The notes under the pieces are model-generated. The model had not been told where the DNA came from and made no database searches. It saw only the letters and a program-made list of their open reading frames with translations. A stretch of DNA of 64,000 nt, taken from positions 365,501 to 429,500 of the forward strand of contig JASANH010001278.1 in NCBI GenBank assembly GCA_030248295.1. The letters are read 5' to 3'. Position 1 is the stretch's first letter. Every line of letters begins with the position of its first letter. The stretch is from Mesodorylaimus sp. YZB2_4. Lineage: Eukaryota; Nematoda; Enoplea; Dorylaimida; Dorylaimidae. A program made the translations under genes and the position numbers. Below are positions 1 through 12,700 of this stretch, in pieces.

Positions 1-385
1 ACTCCAAAGAGGCGAAGACTGCTAAGGCCCCCTGAGCTGTACAACCATGTTGACTCGCCCACGTCTACTCGTGGTAGGCTACGTAATCTACGCTGCATTA
101 CACAATACCACCCATGGCCAATATCACAAACACATCATCTTGAAGCCCCAACGGACCAAGCCCCGGCCTCCTAGCTCGAGAAGGTAGAGTCCCCAGGGTG
201 TGTCAAGAGAGCTTCATAATGCACTCTGCGAAAACAAAACATTCTCTGGGCTGATAACTCATTGCTCACTACTGTATCTAAATAGTGGACTGCCCAAAAA
301 TTTTTTTGACTATCAATTCACGCTGATTCACTAAAACTTTTCGAATGAGCACTAATAAACAGTCTCTTGCACTTAGCTAACTTAC
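1..385. other. Intronic or flanking DNA left of the channel exon
   Basis: This stretch follows the splice donor of the degenerin exon on the minus strand, so it should be intron of that gene. No further exon with conserved channel motifs was recognised before the window edge. Confidence 0.4.
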
Positions 386-1105
386 CATCAGAACGTAGCA
401 AACTCCATCGTCGTCAAGTGACTGTACCGCCCGAGAACAACAGTCGAACTCGTGTCCTTAAAAAAAACATCGTTTAAGAATGTTTTCGCACGGTGACAAG
501 GCCGCCTTTAAAAATTTTATCCAATCTAATAGTTGAGGATTCTCGCGCAAAATCATGCGCATGTAAAGCATTGCCGATTTATCAGTGCGCGGGCGCATCA
601 TTGGGGACAAATATACAGTGAACAAAGAATACAGATCGTCAATCGATTTCTTGGTTTGACGTCGATATTTTTCAGAAATTTTTGATGAAATTTTGACGTG
701 TTCTCTGACAAAAGTTTCATTAAAGTATGTTTCAGCGCAAATGGACACGTTCGAGAATGGCAGGGCTTCGACATTGAAGAAGTCAGTGATTTCGTCCTTG
801 TAGGAATTCCTGCGTTCCCACCAGCCAGCAATATTTTGATGCAAGCAGAAAAGACAGAATGCAGAAAGAATAAGCAAGACTATCTTGAAAAAGTGGCTGA
901 TCCACGTGATTTTCTCGCCAAATGCTTCTTTCCAGCCCGCAACGCTTACTTTCTCGACCAAGTCATCGTAGGCCCCATCGAGCTCAGTTTTGTTCGAGTT
1001 GCACTCATCATCAGGTTTGCTAGTGCTGGCCATTGGTCCACTTGTCGTTTTCAAACTGCTGTACATTTTTGTAATAGAATCAAGTACAGTAGAAGAGGTC
1101 AACTG
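386..1105 (-). pseudogene. DEG/ENaC (degenerin/amiloride-sensitive) channel N-terminal exon with in-frame stop
   Basis: The exon encodes the cytosolic N-terminus, first membrane helix and start of the extracellular domain of a DEG/ENaC sodium channel. Visible marks are a cytosolic stretch ending AGWKEAFGEK, a helix rich in I/L/F (about 25 residues), then LPFSNVSIC, matching the family's FPxVTxC signature after TM1. Further on come C-x(5)-C and G-x-x-F-x-C followed by GVCYVLM, matching the conserved G-x-C-Y-x-F-N region, and a GT donor (GTAAGT) just below 386. An in-frame TAA at 458-460, beside a run of eight T on the coding strand, sits between CFF and GHEFDCC, where the family has Asn/Lys/Arg; the same frame stays open to the donor. 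An acceptor (ctcag) at about 1106 suggests an upstream exon; otherwise the first ATG is at 1064-1066. The rest of the gene lies beyond the left edge. It is either a pseudogene or carries a sequencing or assembly error in the homopolymer. Family assignment is fairly sure; status is not. Confidence 0.75.
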
Positions 1106-1106
1106 A

Positions 1107-1900
1107 GCAGACCCGTCGAAATATTATTTATTTTTGACTATCTGGCTCTTTTTCGGTCATTTATCAAGAATTTTTCAGCAAATTATCAAGTGGTGACTCA
1201 CGATCTTGGTCCTTTAATCAGTTTCGCATTCAATACAGGTCACGTGGAAATCGACCGATATGGGGCATCAAACTTCTGTTCTGTAGTTTTATTCGTGTAG
1301 GGAGAGCATCTGTCTGGTATGCAATATTACCAGTAAGAAGCAATTCTCAGTTGCTGGATACTCCGCCTATCCGACTGTTCACAGTGGAGTACATATACAG
1401 TCTGCCTACACTATCTGTCGTGCTAGTAACTAAGTGTTATTACCATACCCTGTCGGGTGTCCACCGGGAAGGGGGAACTTTAATTTTAATAACAGGCTCT
1501 CCTGCTCCCTGAAGGTGGTTACATATTCAAATAAAGATAATGCAAATCGCGAGGACCAAACCCTTTGTGTCAGTAACAGTAACTAACTATATATTGACCC
1601 TATTATTGGGCCATGTCGGGAAATTGGTTTTGTAAAACGTACAGTAGCTTGTAGAGTCTCGACTCGAATATGTCCACTGTATGGGGCCTATTCTGTGGCA
1701 GGTCCCTTCGATTGTGTCCCTCTGAGCCCTTTTAGTGAAGACGATTGAGGACTCCAGCTTCGCTAGTCGACCTCGCTTCTGCATCTGACAATGGGTCCCT
1801 TCTGGGTGTACATGTATGTAGAATTTTGCTTGTCAGTTTGAAAAAATTGTGCCTTGAATATTTCAGTCATCCTGGACTTTTTTTGCCAGTTATGACTGTA
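1107..1900. other. Spacer without recognised genes
   Basis: Between the degenerin exon and the candidate exon at 1901. Short frames on both strands show no family motif, signal peptide or splice structure. Nothing else was seen. Confidence 0.4.
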
Positions 1901-2206
1901 TCAGAAGTCATTTGGCAACGAAGAAACAAAAAGTTGCGGCTTTAAAAGAACAGTTGCTGTACGTAAAGCGGTTGCTCGAACATCAAATTTTTTCTCTGAG
2001 ATATATTTAAAGCGCATAACTCGCGGGGTCTGACCGATGCGTTCATAAACCAGTTTTTGAATTTGCCGCTGCTCCGCTGAAATATCCGGATGCGAACTGG
2101 CCAACTCCAACAACATTTTTAATTGCTCTTCACGCGTTCTGTTGCTCCAGTGGTTTCTGTCGAAAAAATCATCGAAATCGTCAGAAACTGACTGAGCCAC
2201 TTCCAT
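1901..2206 (-). CDS. Possible single exon, unknown protein
   Basis: An ATG-initiated reading frame of 101 codons on the minus strand. The predicted peptide is acidic at the start (DDFDDFFDRN), then a charged helical stretch (TREEQLKMLLEL), then a basic part (RVMRFKYISEKKFD). I recognise no family. It lies upstream, on the same strand, of the degenerin exon and could be a 5' exon of it or a separate short gene. No convincing donor was found inside it, so it may be spurious. Confidence 0.25.
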   Translation of the reverse strand: MEVAQSVSDDFDDFFDRNHWSNRTREEQLKMLLELASSHPDISAEQRQIQKLVYERIGQTPRVMRFKYISEKKFDVRATALRTATVLLKPQLFVSSLPNDF

Positions 2207-2309
2207 CGCGTATAGTTTCTTTCTTCCCGATTTGAGTTATGCTTTGTTCCGTGACTTCAGGCGTTCTCTGGACTCCTCTCTTTGACATTCTTAAAAGTAT
2301 GATCGGATT

Positions 2310-2520
2310 GTAACCAAGCCTGGCAGGCGTAGGAGGGAGGCGGCTGACCGAAGTCGGCGGGACAAATACTCCGACTGGAGCAGGCTAGTTTTGCGACTAT
2401 ACCTACGGCTGAAATATCAACCCGAGGGGTTGACGTCTCCCAGCCAGGGGAGAGTATCGATTACTCTCTCCCACTCGCCATGGTCTACCAGGCACGAGGG
2501 TTACAGGATGAAGTCTCAAC
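2310..2520 (+). repeat. Dispersed repeat family R2, copy 1
   Basis: About 200 bases beginning CCAAGCCTGGCAGGCG and ending near CTCTCCCACTCGCCATGG. A second copy in the same orientation is at about 22670-22850, and an inverted partial copy at about 41580-41640. A fragment resembling the inverted middle is near 22970-23050. It has no coding potential and no terminal repeats were seen; it is probably a non-autonomous element. Confidence 0.6.
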
Positions 2521-2799
2521 CGTAGTCAAGCAGATTCTCTAATAGAACTAAAAACAGGCAGATCTACTGGAAATATATTTTTAACAATTTGAAAAATTTA
2601 AAATGATGAGTGTTCCTAGTTAAAAATAAACCCCACGGAGAGTTTTCCCAGATACTGTGGGAGTTGGGGTAACCTCATACCTTCCCGCGAGTTATGCGCC
2701 TTAATACCAACTGCATAGGCTTTTTGTCATAACCATCGTGGCAGCTTGGGCTCATGCTTTTGCGATTCCTCGTGCACTGCGAAGCCCTTTTCGCCTATG

Positions 2800-3300
2800 C
2801 AGTCCTGTGATGATAAGCGAGGCCGTGGTGTGAGCAGCAGCTCTCACAGCAGGTTCCCTCTGACGTCTCCGCTAGGAGCAACTCCGCTGAGGGAATCGTG
2901 ACAGCATCAGTCGCCCAGGATATTGGACGAAAAGGGAAACCCTTGCCAACTTCGAGAGCGTTTCGTTTGTTCGTTCGCTCGCTCTTTCGATGCCCGCCAC
3001 TCGGTGTTACCCCAGAGCCAGGTGTGCAAGGCCAGCGGCGTTGCTGGCCCAAGCGATGCGGTACCAGCGGTGCCAGGATGGTTCCCGGTATGCCGAACAG
3101 TATATCTGATTCGTTGGCAGCTTACCTTTCCGCCCCTATTTCTTGTACCAAGACTAGATTTCCCAAAATCCAGCCAACGCCTGAGAAATGGGGGTGGGAC
3201 AGAGAAGCTGCCATTGGATTACATAGAATAGACTTTTCAGTATATCGGGAAACGCTGGCCGCCTGTTTAACCAACTGAACCACCGTGGCTCATGGTGGAT
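2800..3300 (-). mobile_element. SINE-like element with tRNA-like head (minus copy)
   Basis: The stretch from about 2810 matches the reverse complement of part of the element at 5280-5720 (shared GATGATAAGCGAGGCCGTG-like block and the GGAGCAxCTCC block). Read on the minus strand, its 5' head at about 3265-3295 contains GGTGGTTCAGTTGGTTA, which resembles a Pol III A box. The body is divergent and no B box was clear in this copy. Confidence 0.5.
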
Positions 3301-3726
3301 GCAGGCTTATGCCACTGTGATTCTTCATGCGCTAAGCGAAGCCGTTTCTGACAAAAGTCGGCCAGCAAAAACTAAAAAGCTGTAAGGGAGCCTGGGGGAG
3401 CAAATTAGATTTATGAATCAGCGTATCATACTGTCATGCTGTGACAGTCAGCGTGATAACTGCCACCTTAATGGACAGCTCACAATCAGACAGATAATGG
3501 TTTTAACAAAAATAAAAGTCATTTATTTATTTGACCCAGCGCACAAAAAAATAACACCGACAAGGAGATGCAGCATAGCAAGGACAAAAAATGACATAAA
3601 GCAGCGGTCAAATTAAAATTACTACCTTCAATACGCTTGCCGCCGACGACAGAGAAAATACATGTTACACTTGCACAAATCAGGCATGAAAAATATTGTG
3701 TCTACCAAAATTGCTCTAGCATTCGC
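3301..3726. other. 3' flank of the diacylglycerol kinase gene
   Basis: Sequence downstream of the kinase stop codon on the minus strand, likely containing its 3' UTR. No polyadenylation site can be fixed from sequence alone. No ankyrin-repeat exon was found here, which bears on the apparent absence of ankyrin repeats in the kinase. Confidence 0.4.
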
Positions 3727-6700
3727 CTAAATTTTTGTTTCCTCATCTTCACTACTGAAAACAATTCGAACCGCCTCCGAGGCGTTAGCTAATTTCAAAT
3801 CGCGCAAAAGACACAACCTTTCGTTTCTCGATCCCGATCCCGTGCCTGATCCGAATCCATTCGTGGAGAACGCCAGTGGCTTGTGAAATCCAGGATGCAT
3901 GATTAACAATGTGTTGTCAATGTTGCAGATATCAGAAACTGATTGAAACGATTCTTGCGACTGGTTTAGCCGGAAGACGCTGTCGTTGCTTATGTCTGAA
4001 AAAGCTGCCAGTTAGACTGTAAATGGCTGATGAGACTGTTGTAATACGAGTTGGTCCGTATTACTGGAGGGAGCGACTGGTGGAGCTTTTGAACCACGCC
4101 AAAACCCCAGGGCAGCCTACCGAGCCCTCCGACATAGTACATGGCTGAAACGTCACCCTGACGGGTGACGCTGACGCTGACGCTCCCAGCTGCTGGCTCC
4201 GTGCAGAGTATCAATTGCCAGTCGAACCTCTACACTGTTTGCTCTTCTCAAAAAATTCTAAAGCATATTGACCCGACTGGTAAAAAACATAAAAATCAAT
4301 CCTGGTATGATTTTCGATGGAACTATTAGCCAGCAAGGTCAAAACCACACTTTTTTATGTCCGTGCCTATTTTTGCCGACCTGCCGACTCCAAGAATTTT
4401 GCTAGTGTGCTGTTAAGCTAGTTTCCGTTTAAATTTTGACCAGAAAACACAAATGGTTTAAGATGACACGCCTTTTTGGTTTTTTTTTTGTAGTCAAAGA
4501 GCGCGTCTTAACTTTGTCTTTGAGGTAATAGAGATAAAACGATTGGCGGTCACAAAAAAACTTAAATTGCTTTGAAAAATCACTTACAATCCAAAAACGC
4601 CCAATCGAGCAAATTCTGACATGGAAATAAATCCCTGTGATCGGCCAGCAATCGTTGGACAATTCCCCGCACTTGATCCAAGTCCGTCTCTGATTCCACC
4701 GTGATGTCACCAACGTAGACAGCTGAAATTAAAGACCAAAATAAAAAAACGAGATGAAAGAGGACAAAAATGAATACCTGATGCCAACAACTGATTTGTA
4801 TCTTGCTTATTGGCATCGTAATCATTCTTGCTGACAACAGCCACTGGCAAACGTAGCAAAACTGACGTATACAAGGCTCGAGCGCCGCATATACTACCCG
4901 GATCGCTGTTAATCAATGGGGCGTGCGATGAGCCGCGACGACTTTGCGTCTAAAAAAAATCAAGTGTAAAAAATTTCATGTAAAATCAGTAAAAAAAGCG
5001 CACCTTCGTTGAGATCCTTTGCAACATTGGCACTCTCGAATGGAAACGCATTTCAATCACTGAAGGCGCTAATCTGCATGGTTCGCCATCGACTTGAGCA
5101 GGAATCGCTTTGCGCGTGACAATTTTCACAACTGAACATTGCGCGATACGCTCGCCACGACCACCAACTTGAAGGGCTGCCTAAAAACAAGGTAGTCATG
5201 ACAATGGGCGCTAGGGTCGCTGATTTTTTCGTGGTTTCGGTAAGAGGCTCAAAATGTAGTGCTGTGTCTAGCAGGCAACACAGAGCATGAGTTGCGGTGC
5301 CTTAGTTAAGGCGTTGGTCCCGCATTGCTTGGGCCAGCAACACTGACTGGGAAGGCCGCAGTTCTGTTCCAGCTGAGGACGGCAGTTTAGTAACCCCGTT
5401 CTCAGAGTGGGAACCGGTCTTCAACAGCGCTCTAGTAAGTCCGTCGCTGGCCCTGCACACCAGGCTCTGGGCGAATCCCCAGCACGGTCAAGTGGCCGAC
5501 GCCGACGAGAAGAGAATCAGGAAACTGGTTCCTGAAAACCAGTCAGGAAGGTCCCTCCGTTCTCGCCCAGTATCATCCTGGGACGCTGGTGCTGGCACAG
5601 GATGCCCTCGTGTGGAGGTGCTCCTAGTGAAGGACTCGCAGAGGGGAGCTGCCATGAGAGCTGGTCACCTCACAGCCTTGCTTATCATCATGACTGCTGG
5701 CCGGCTAATGGCAAAACAGTTCCAGACGCACGGCTACAGTAACAGTTCCAGCCGTCAGAGTTATGTTTCAGGGAAAGCAGGTTAGACTAATCGTAAATGA
5801 AACCCCAAAGACCACTCGCAGGTCTGTGGCTGTTCTGGCATTGCTTCGATATGGCATGGCGTCGCCACGACGGCTTTGGAAAGATTGGAAAGCGGAAAGC
5901 AGAGGAAGGCCGAACCCAGACTTCCAGTACCAACGGCGTAACTTAGTTTCAGATAAGAGTTGCTACTCATCCTAGCCTAGGCGTGTCAGCGGACCCACCT
6001 TAGTCTCTCACGGGACTCCAGCACTTATTATGAGGACGATCGATTGGTGACGCCATTGAACCAAGCCCTGACGCGTGGCACTCTCGCTGTGTCTCCTCCT
6101 GGTCAGGCATTTATACAGTAGACACAGAACTGATGCCCACCCACACATACCAACGTGGCTGACGTAAATCCCAGCACTTCCACGCGTCCATCGCTGTAGG
6201 AAGGTGGCGAAAATTGAGGCGAATGCGAAGGGCTACTCTGACCACCATGCTGATGGCCAGTCCCGCCTTGGCCACCGCTGGACGAAGATGGATGAGTGGT
6301 GCCCCAAGGCAATGTGCCCCCAGCGTATCGAGGAATGTTCAAGAAAAGCAAGCAATGCAATTTCAGCTCTTGCACTTTCCACGTCATATCCACACCATCG
6401 CAGTATATGGAAATATGTTCGGACAAATCTTTCCAAGTGCGCTTGAACAAATCTTTCGTGCCAATACCACCGTAGAAGAGGCGATTTTTCAGGCGACTAT
6501 TAAACACTTCAGGATTTGCACCTAAAAATTCAATTTTTTGTTGTTCCGCTTGCCGCTTCAGAATAGCAGTAAAAAATGCAGCATCGAAACAGCCCGCTTT
6601 TTTTCTTCAAAAACGTATGCATGGGCTGGTCTTAAAAATTCTGATAAACACTAAAACTGCCTCGATAAACACTATGAAATCTATTCCTGCGAGAATGTCT

Positions 6701-9700
6701 CTAAGCGGGTAGGAAATTATCAAAAACTCATTGCGGTTCTGCTTTTAGTTGCGTACAGAAACTCAGAAAGCTTACTTCGAGATTCATGAAACTGTAAGGC
6801 CACGTGCGCATCTGCGCCAATGCTGAAGTAATTATTCATAACTGTCAATGGCAAATGTTGCACAGTGCCTTCGTCAGCATCCGCCTCCGGTTCGCCGATA
6901 GGATTCGGAGTTACTTCGATGATCCACCTGAAACAGCAAAATCAGGTTGCGCAAATAAAACAGCTACTTGCGGCAGTTTAGGTGGGTATTCCGTATAAAC
7001 AAAATTTCCCGCCATTTTAGAATTTGAATTGTTTTATCTCTTACCGCATAATCAAGAGCCGAAAAGTAAGATAACAGCAGGTGTGTTTAAAAACACGAAT
7101 TCACGGGTGAGTTGCCTAAATTCTTAGTGTCATACATAGAGCCAGCCCTCTCGCATTTATCAAATTCATGAACAATTAGACTTACCTGTCCAACTGAACC
7201 ACCATGGTCTCCTCGGCCACAGTCATCAGCAATTCTGACATGGGTTCGTCCGCGTACGAGGCTCCCCATCCCAGAGTGCGCGCAAGGTCGTTGCCCGTGC
7301 CCAACGGGATAATGCCGATGGGTGGATAAACGGGCCATTTCAGTGAGTCCAATGTTGATAAGACCCAACCAACAGTGCCATCCCCGCCACATACCAATAC
7401 CCGTAAGTGTGGTAATAATTTACGATACATTTCCAACCTACAAAACACAATAAAATTATGGCAGGAAATTCCAAAAATTCCATTTGATTTACCCATAACG
7501 GGGCCCGAATAATGCTGCCACATCAAAGACCTGACGCGGATTCACGAGCCATTGTAAAGTATGCAAAATTTTCGCTCCTTTATTGCCACCCGATTTTGGA
7601 TTGACGAAAATCAAGACAGGACAGCGAGGGCCATTTTCCAAAGGGGGTTGGGGCTTGACGACGAACAGTCTATCCGATGTGACCTGAAATAATTACCGCT
7701 GACTAACTTTGGTTAATATGTGAGAGGTCACTGCATGGATTCCACGCGTCCTGATATCGATTGGTGTTCTACCAGGATCATGTTATAGTATATATGTGTG
7801 TCGGAGACAGTTGAAATGGTCTTCGACAAGTTCAGGTGGACGACAGAGAACACAGGTGAAGGTGATCAATCAGAATACCCTTTGGTCTTGATCGACTGAC
7901 CCCATCGCACACATGGCATTGCCCTTAGCATCCCTTTCCCTAACCAGGTGGGGGTCAAGATGCAGATGTGCGTAACTGTCTGCCAACGTGAGGACGCGAT
8001 CAGCTTCCTCCTGTATGTATACAGAATTGCAGATGTATTGATACCTTTGACCAGCGCGCAGTCAAAGAGACTACATCACTGATTCAAATGTGCCCAGCTG
8101 TGTGGACTACAGTAATCCTGACATGTTTCCCCGGGATGGGGATAAAAGAGGCCCACCTGGAGAGAGATAGAGTAAGGTTCCTACAGGATTTCGAACAGCT
8201 CGTGCGTATAGCATACTGTAGCATCCGTACACATACACGTCAGCACCTCGCGGACACCAGTTTGCTCTAGAACCTCTGTAGGAACATTTTCAGTATATAG
8301 CTATGCTTTTCAATTTTAACAACGCAATTGCAACTAACCAATTTCTGTCTTGGTCTTCACCCTGGGGATGCGGGCGGTCAGAGCAACCACGACCGAGGCT
8401 GAGAGCAACTCAGTTACATCCCGCAGGCGCGCAGAATATTTGCACATCTTTGTCAGAGCTAGCGTCAGATTGCAGGTAAGAGATATTTCAACAGACGAAT
8501 TGAATTTGTATCATAAACAAGATGAATTTTACCTTTTTGGATCTTTTCCTTCTTTTGCCCGAATAATTATTGCTCAAATGTCTCTTCCTAATTGTGGATA
8601 TACGTCTCGGGGGCAATTTTATGACCCAAGATGGCGGAATCATGACATCCTTCAGTGGACCCATTGTACACGATTCCTCGATCTGTTTCATTGTGAAACA
8701 ACCATGTTTATTGTGATATGCAATTTTGCACCAAGAACAAGCGATGGCCACAAGTTCCTTTAAAAAAGGTTTGCAATTTAGCCAAAATTTATTATAAAAA
8801 TTGCAAAAATTTTACTTACTTTGTTGAGAAACTTTGATTGAAACGACTTTCCGCAGGCTTTACATCGACCTTCTTGTCGCCATTTATGCACCCAATGATG
8901 ATGTACGATAAAATTTTGCTCTTTTTGACATTTTCCCTGCGCTTCGCGATATGTCAATTTACAATTGAAATTCATCTGAAATAAAGTGTGTTTTGAATTT
9001 CCCGCCAAAACTCGTGTTGACATTCAGCTTCCTATTACAACTTTGTATTTCCATATTTTGGCAGTCTTTCACAAACATTGAGTTCTGAATTTGTCCTCCC
9101 CTCTGGACCGTCTAAGCATTATTTTCTCGGACCCATGATACTTTCGAAAAGAAATTATGAGCCAGTCCCCGAGGCTCGTCTTGTTAGACCCATGGCCATA
9201 TAACCGTTTGTCTAAGCTATCATGTGAAGGAATCCTGTCGTGGCGATGTTGACACCTGTCATAAAGCTACTTGCCCCCATGCAAAATACAGTGTCTCACG
9301 CACAACCTATTTGCGTCAAGCCAAAGGCGCCTGTCTAAGCGTAAGAAAAAACGTCACGTATAACCTTCCTATCAAGAAGGCCGGTGTCTGGAAAATGGAC
9401 AGGTGGACAGCTAACAGCTTTTAGTTCGTTCTTTTGAAAAATCTGAGTGAAAAAGTGGGCCGAAAAATTATAAAGGCATTTATCGATTCGACTTGAACCT
9501 AGTAAGTGCAGACTGCGTAAAAAAATTTTCAAGCTCCAAGCAGTAACGATGGAACAAAAATTTTAAGCAGCTGTAAACGCGAGACATGTTTTATTTGATC
9601 ACTTACCTTTCTTAAGTGTTGCAAGCATCCTTCGTGCACGATCACATGACATGCTGCGCACTTGACTTTGTCACCCGTTTTCGAACAATCCATCTCGCCG

Positions 9701-12700
9701 ATATAGCACTCTGTGCTGGCCCCCGTTGCGATCCATATATGCTCGCCCGCTGGCGCCGTTTCCTGCGAAATGGGCACAAAATGAGATCGAAAATGTTTCA
9801 ATGAACATTTCCGACTAAAAGACACGGAATATTCGCCCATGTCATTCAATTCTCTCACTTCCTCCACAGTTCATGTGCAAAACATAGTCAACACAATCCT
9901 TTCTCAAATAATACCCTTCGTATACTCTCGTCAGCCTACGCTTGTTCCAACAAGCAGCCACCATTCAATAAATGGTTAAGCGGGGCTCGCCTCTATGTTT
10001 TACTGGCGCACACCTAATCCCTCAGCATAAATCCATCTGTTTATGGCAGGGCTAGGACGACGCTCGAACAGACCCCCCACTCTACGCGCACTCATCCTCA
10101 AACAGGGGAACGTGTGTGGCCTTGCCTGCAAATAATCCTAGTCGAATTTCATGCATTACTAATCAATTTTATTTTGATACCAATCTAAGCCTTGCAGTTA
10201 ATCAAGAAGTGTTCAAAAGTGTGAAGTTAGAACTAGCAAAAGACACGTGGGGTGCTCGGACGGGAATTACAACAGAGAGTCTTCGTTCACACTAGGACCA
10301 TGATTTCACTGACAATGGCTATCAGGTTTCGCGCAAAATTCAGAATTTTGCGACAACTGGAACTTTTAGACTGCCTTGTCTGCAAAACAGCATGGGATCA
10401 CATACTTCGTGAAAAGTGAGATTGTAAAAGTTTTTTCTTCTGTTTAGTCGCTAAAAAATTTTTATGAACTTTAGGCGCAACATTTTGACCGTCTCCTTTT
10501 AATACGACTGGGTCCGTATTACTGGAGGGAGTGACCAGTGGAGCTTTTGAACCACGCCAAATGCTCATGGCAGCCTAGCAAGTCTTCCGGCCTAGTACAT
10601 GGCTGAAACATCACCCTGACGGGTGTCGCTCCCAGCTGCCGGTTTCGTGCAGAGCATCAATTGCCAGTCGGGTCGGGTCATCACTTATAGGCAGTTTGGT
10701 AGACGTCCACGGCATGGCCGAAGCCTAGTACGTTTTCCAAGCTTGGTCGACTCCCAAAACACTCAAACCTACACACAGCCAAATTTTGACACCAAGACAA
10801 GATTCTCAGGTTTGCCGCCAAATTTGAATTTCATGATTATTTTCTAGACGATTGATATTGACATACCGTAGACCCCGAGTCTGACATCAAACTATTAAAT
10901 TTCACTTACCGACCAATAACGCGTTGCGCGCTCCTTGTTCAGGTTTGCGAATAAATCCAGCTGTGCGTTTGTTCTTGCCAGTGGTAATGGAGATCTCGCA
11001 ATCGCTTTCCTAAATAGGAAAATCATTAACTTTCTTCTACGACTTGTAGCAGACTGATAAGAACAGGCCCTAAATCGAACCAGAATAAGAGATAAACATT
11101 CGGCTCTCTCATCCCGCTGATCCTACTTCTACTATCAAAGAGTAAAAAGCATTCTAAAAAGTGTTTTTTTGGAGAGCAACTCTTGTTGTGACTCGTGAAG
11201 GAGTCTATTCGTAACACAAGGAAAACATATTTGTCGCAGTCGGGGGTATTGTACTAATTCAAAACACAGGCAGATTCATCCATAATAACAGTCCACAATT
11301 ACGCATCGTCCGTCCACTCATTTCGACCCCCGTCGGTCATGGTTGTAGCCACAGAGCGGGCAGCTAATATGGCGCATCTGAGCTTATAATTGTTCGTTAC
11401 TCGCCTTATAGGGAAGCTGAGCGGAAAAATCGAAGTTGGACAAGGCAAGGGTGGGACCGCGCTGGCGAGACGAAGATACGTTTAGGGGTGGCTAAAAACT
11501 ACAATGCGTCTTTATATCCATTTATAGGCAAGGGAGTGCGTGCCTTGGAGTTTTATCGACTAAGAAATTGCTAAACAAACAAATTTAGATTTGGCTAAGG
11601 AAAGGCCCAGGGAATTTAGTTAGGGCTAGGGAGCGTATGCTCATCCGTTTAGGCTGATACAATTGACCTGAACAAATATGGAGTGAAAATATTGGAAATG
11701 GCCAGCATAGACACCAAATTCAAAGCGCAATGAAAAGGTGATTTAAAAAATGCCTTTGTCTGCAATTTCTGGCTGAAACCCCGTTTTTGAAGAGAGGGTG
11801 ATCAGATACCTGTTGTCAAGCTGGGCGGGGTCATTTGCATCAAGAATAAATTACAGGTGCAGTTGCTAGGACACTTAGTGATTGAGTGGTGGATGGCGGG
11901 CTCTTTGGGTTTAATCAACTATAATCAACAAAATGGATGGCATAGTTAGCTGCATTCGAAATGGTGCTTAAAAAATTGGAAGAAAAGCTGAAGCAATAAG
12001 TGAAAAGCCGCATCTTAGAATACGGAAATCAAAGGGAGAAAATGAAAGGAGGAGGAAGTGCATTTAAAATTGTTATTAAGGAAGACTATTCACTGTGGTT
12101 TCCTATAAATTTCGGTACAGTACGATGGGTGCAGTAGTTGTTATAATAGATTAGAGATCAAAACAAAGATCTGTTCGATATTTCAGGCATCTTTCAGTTC
12201 CAGAAATACCGACTTTTTTAAAATTTTGGTTTGGGAAGAAACTTCGCAAGAATTTTTTGAAAACGCTAGAGAATTTGCACCATAAACATGTTTATATTAT
12301 ACCATATTTAGGTTGAGGCAGGAGTAGGATGCTTCTGACGTAGAACTTTTACATTCAACAGCTTGGCAGATGCACAGCCAATAAAATCGTTGCTTACTGC
12401 AGGGTTGGAAAAAAAATCCAAGTCACTACATCTGCTTAAGACTGTGCGTAAAGGTCAACGGCTTTTTCCACTGCCAAAATCAGCATCGTACACCATCCCA
12501 TGGAACTCGACTGGCAATGAGGTTCCCAGCGACCTTTGGTGGTCTGATTCGTTATCACCCGCCAGTCAAGTGTTCTTGTTCGCATGCACTACCCACCCAC
12601 TCACTCACTCACTAAGTCATATGGAGGCATAGCTTCCCACTCAGTTCATTAAACCTATCACAACTTCGACAATAGGACTAAAAAAACCAGCAAAAATTAT

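Noticed and set aside
698-1300. A 200-codon plus-strand frame
   Set aside because: Shadow of the degenerin exon; the minus strand has TM1 and the family signature.
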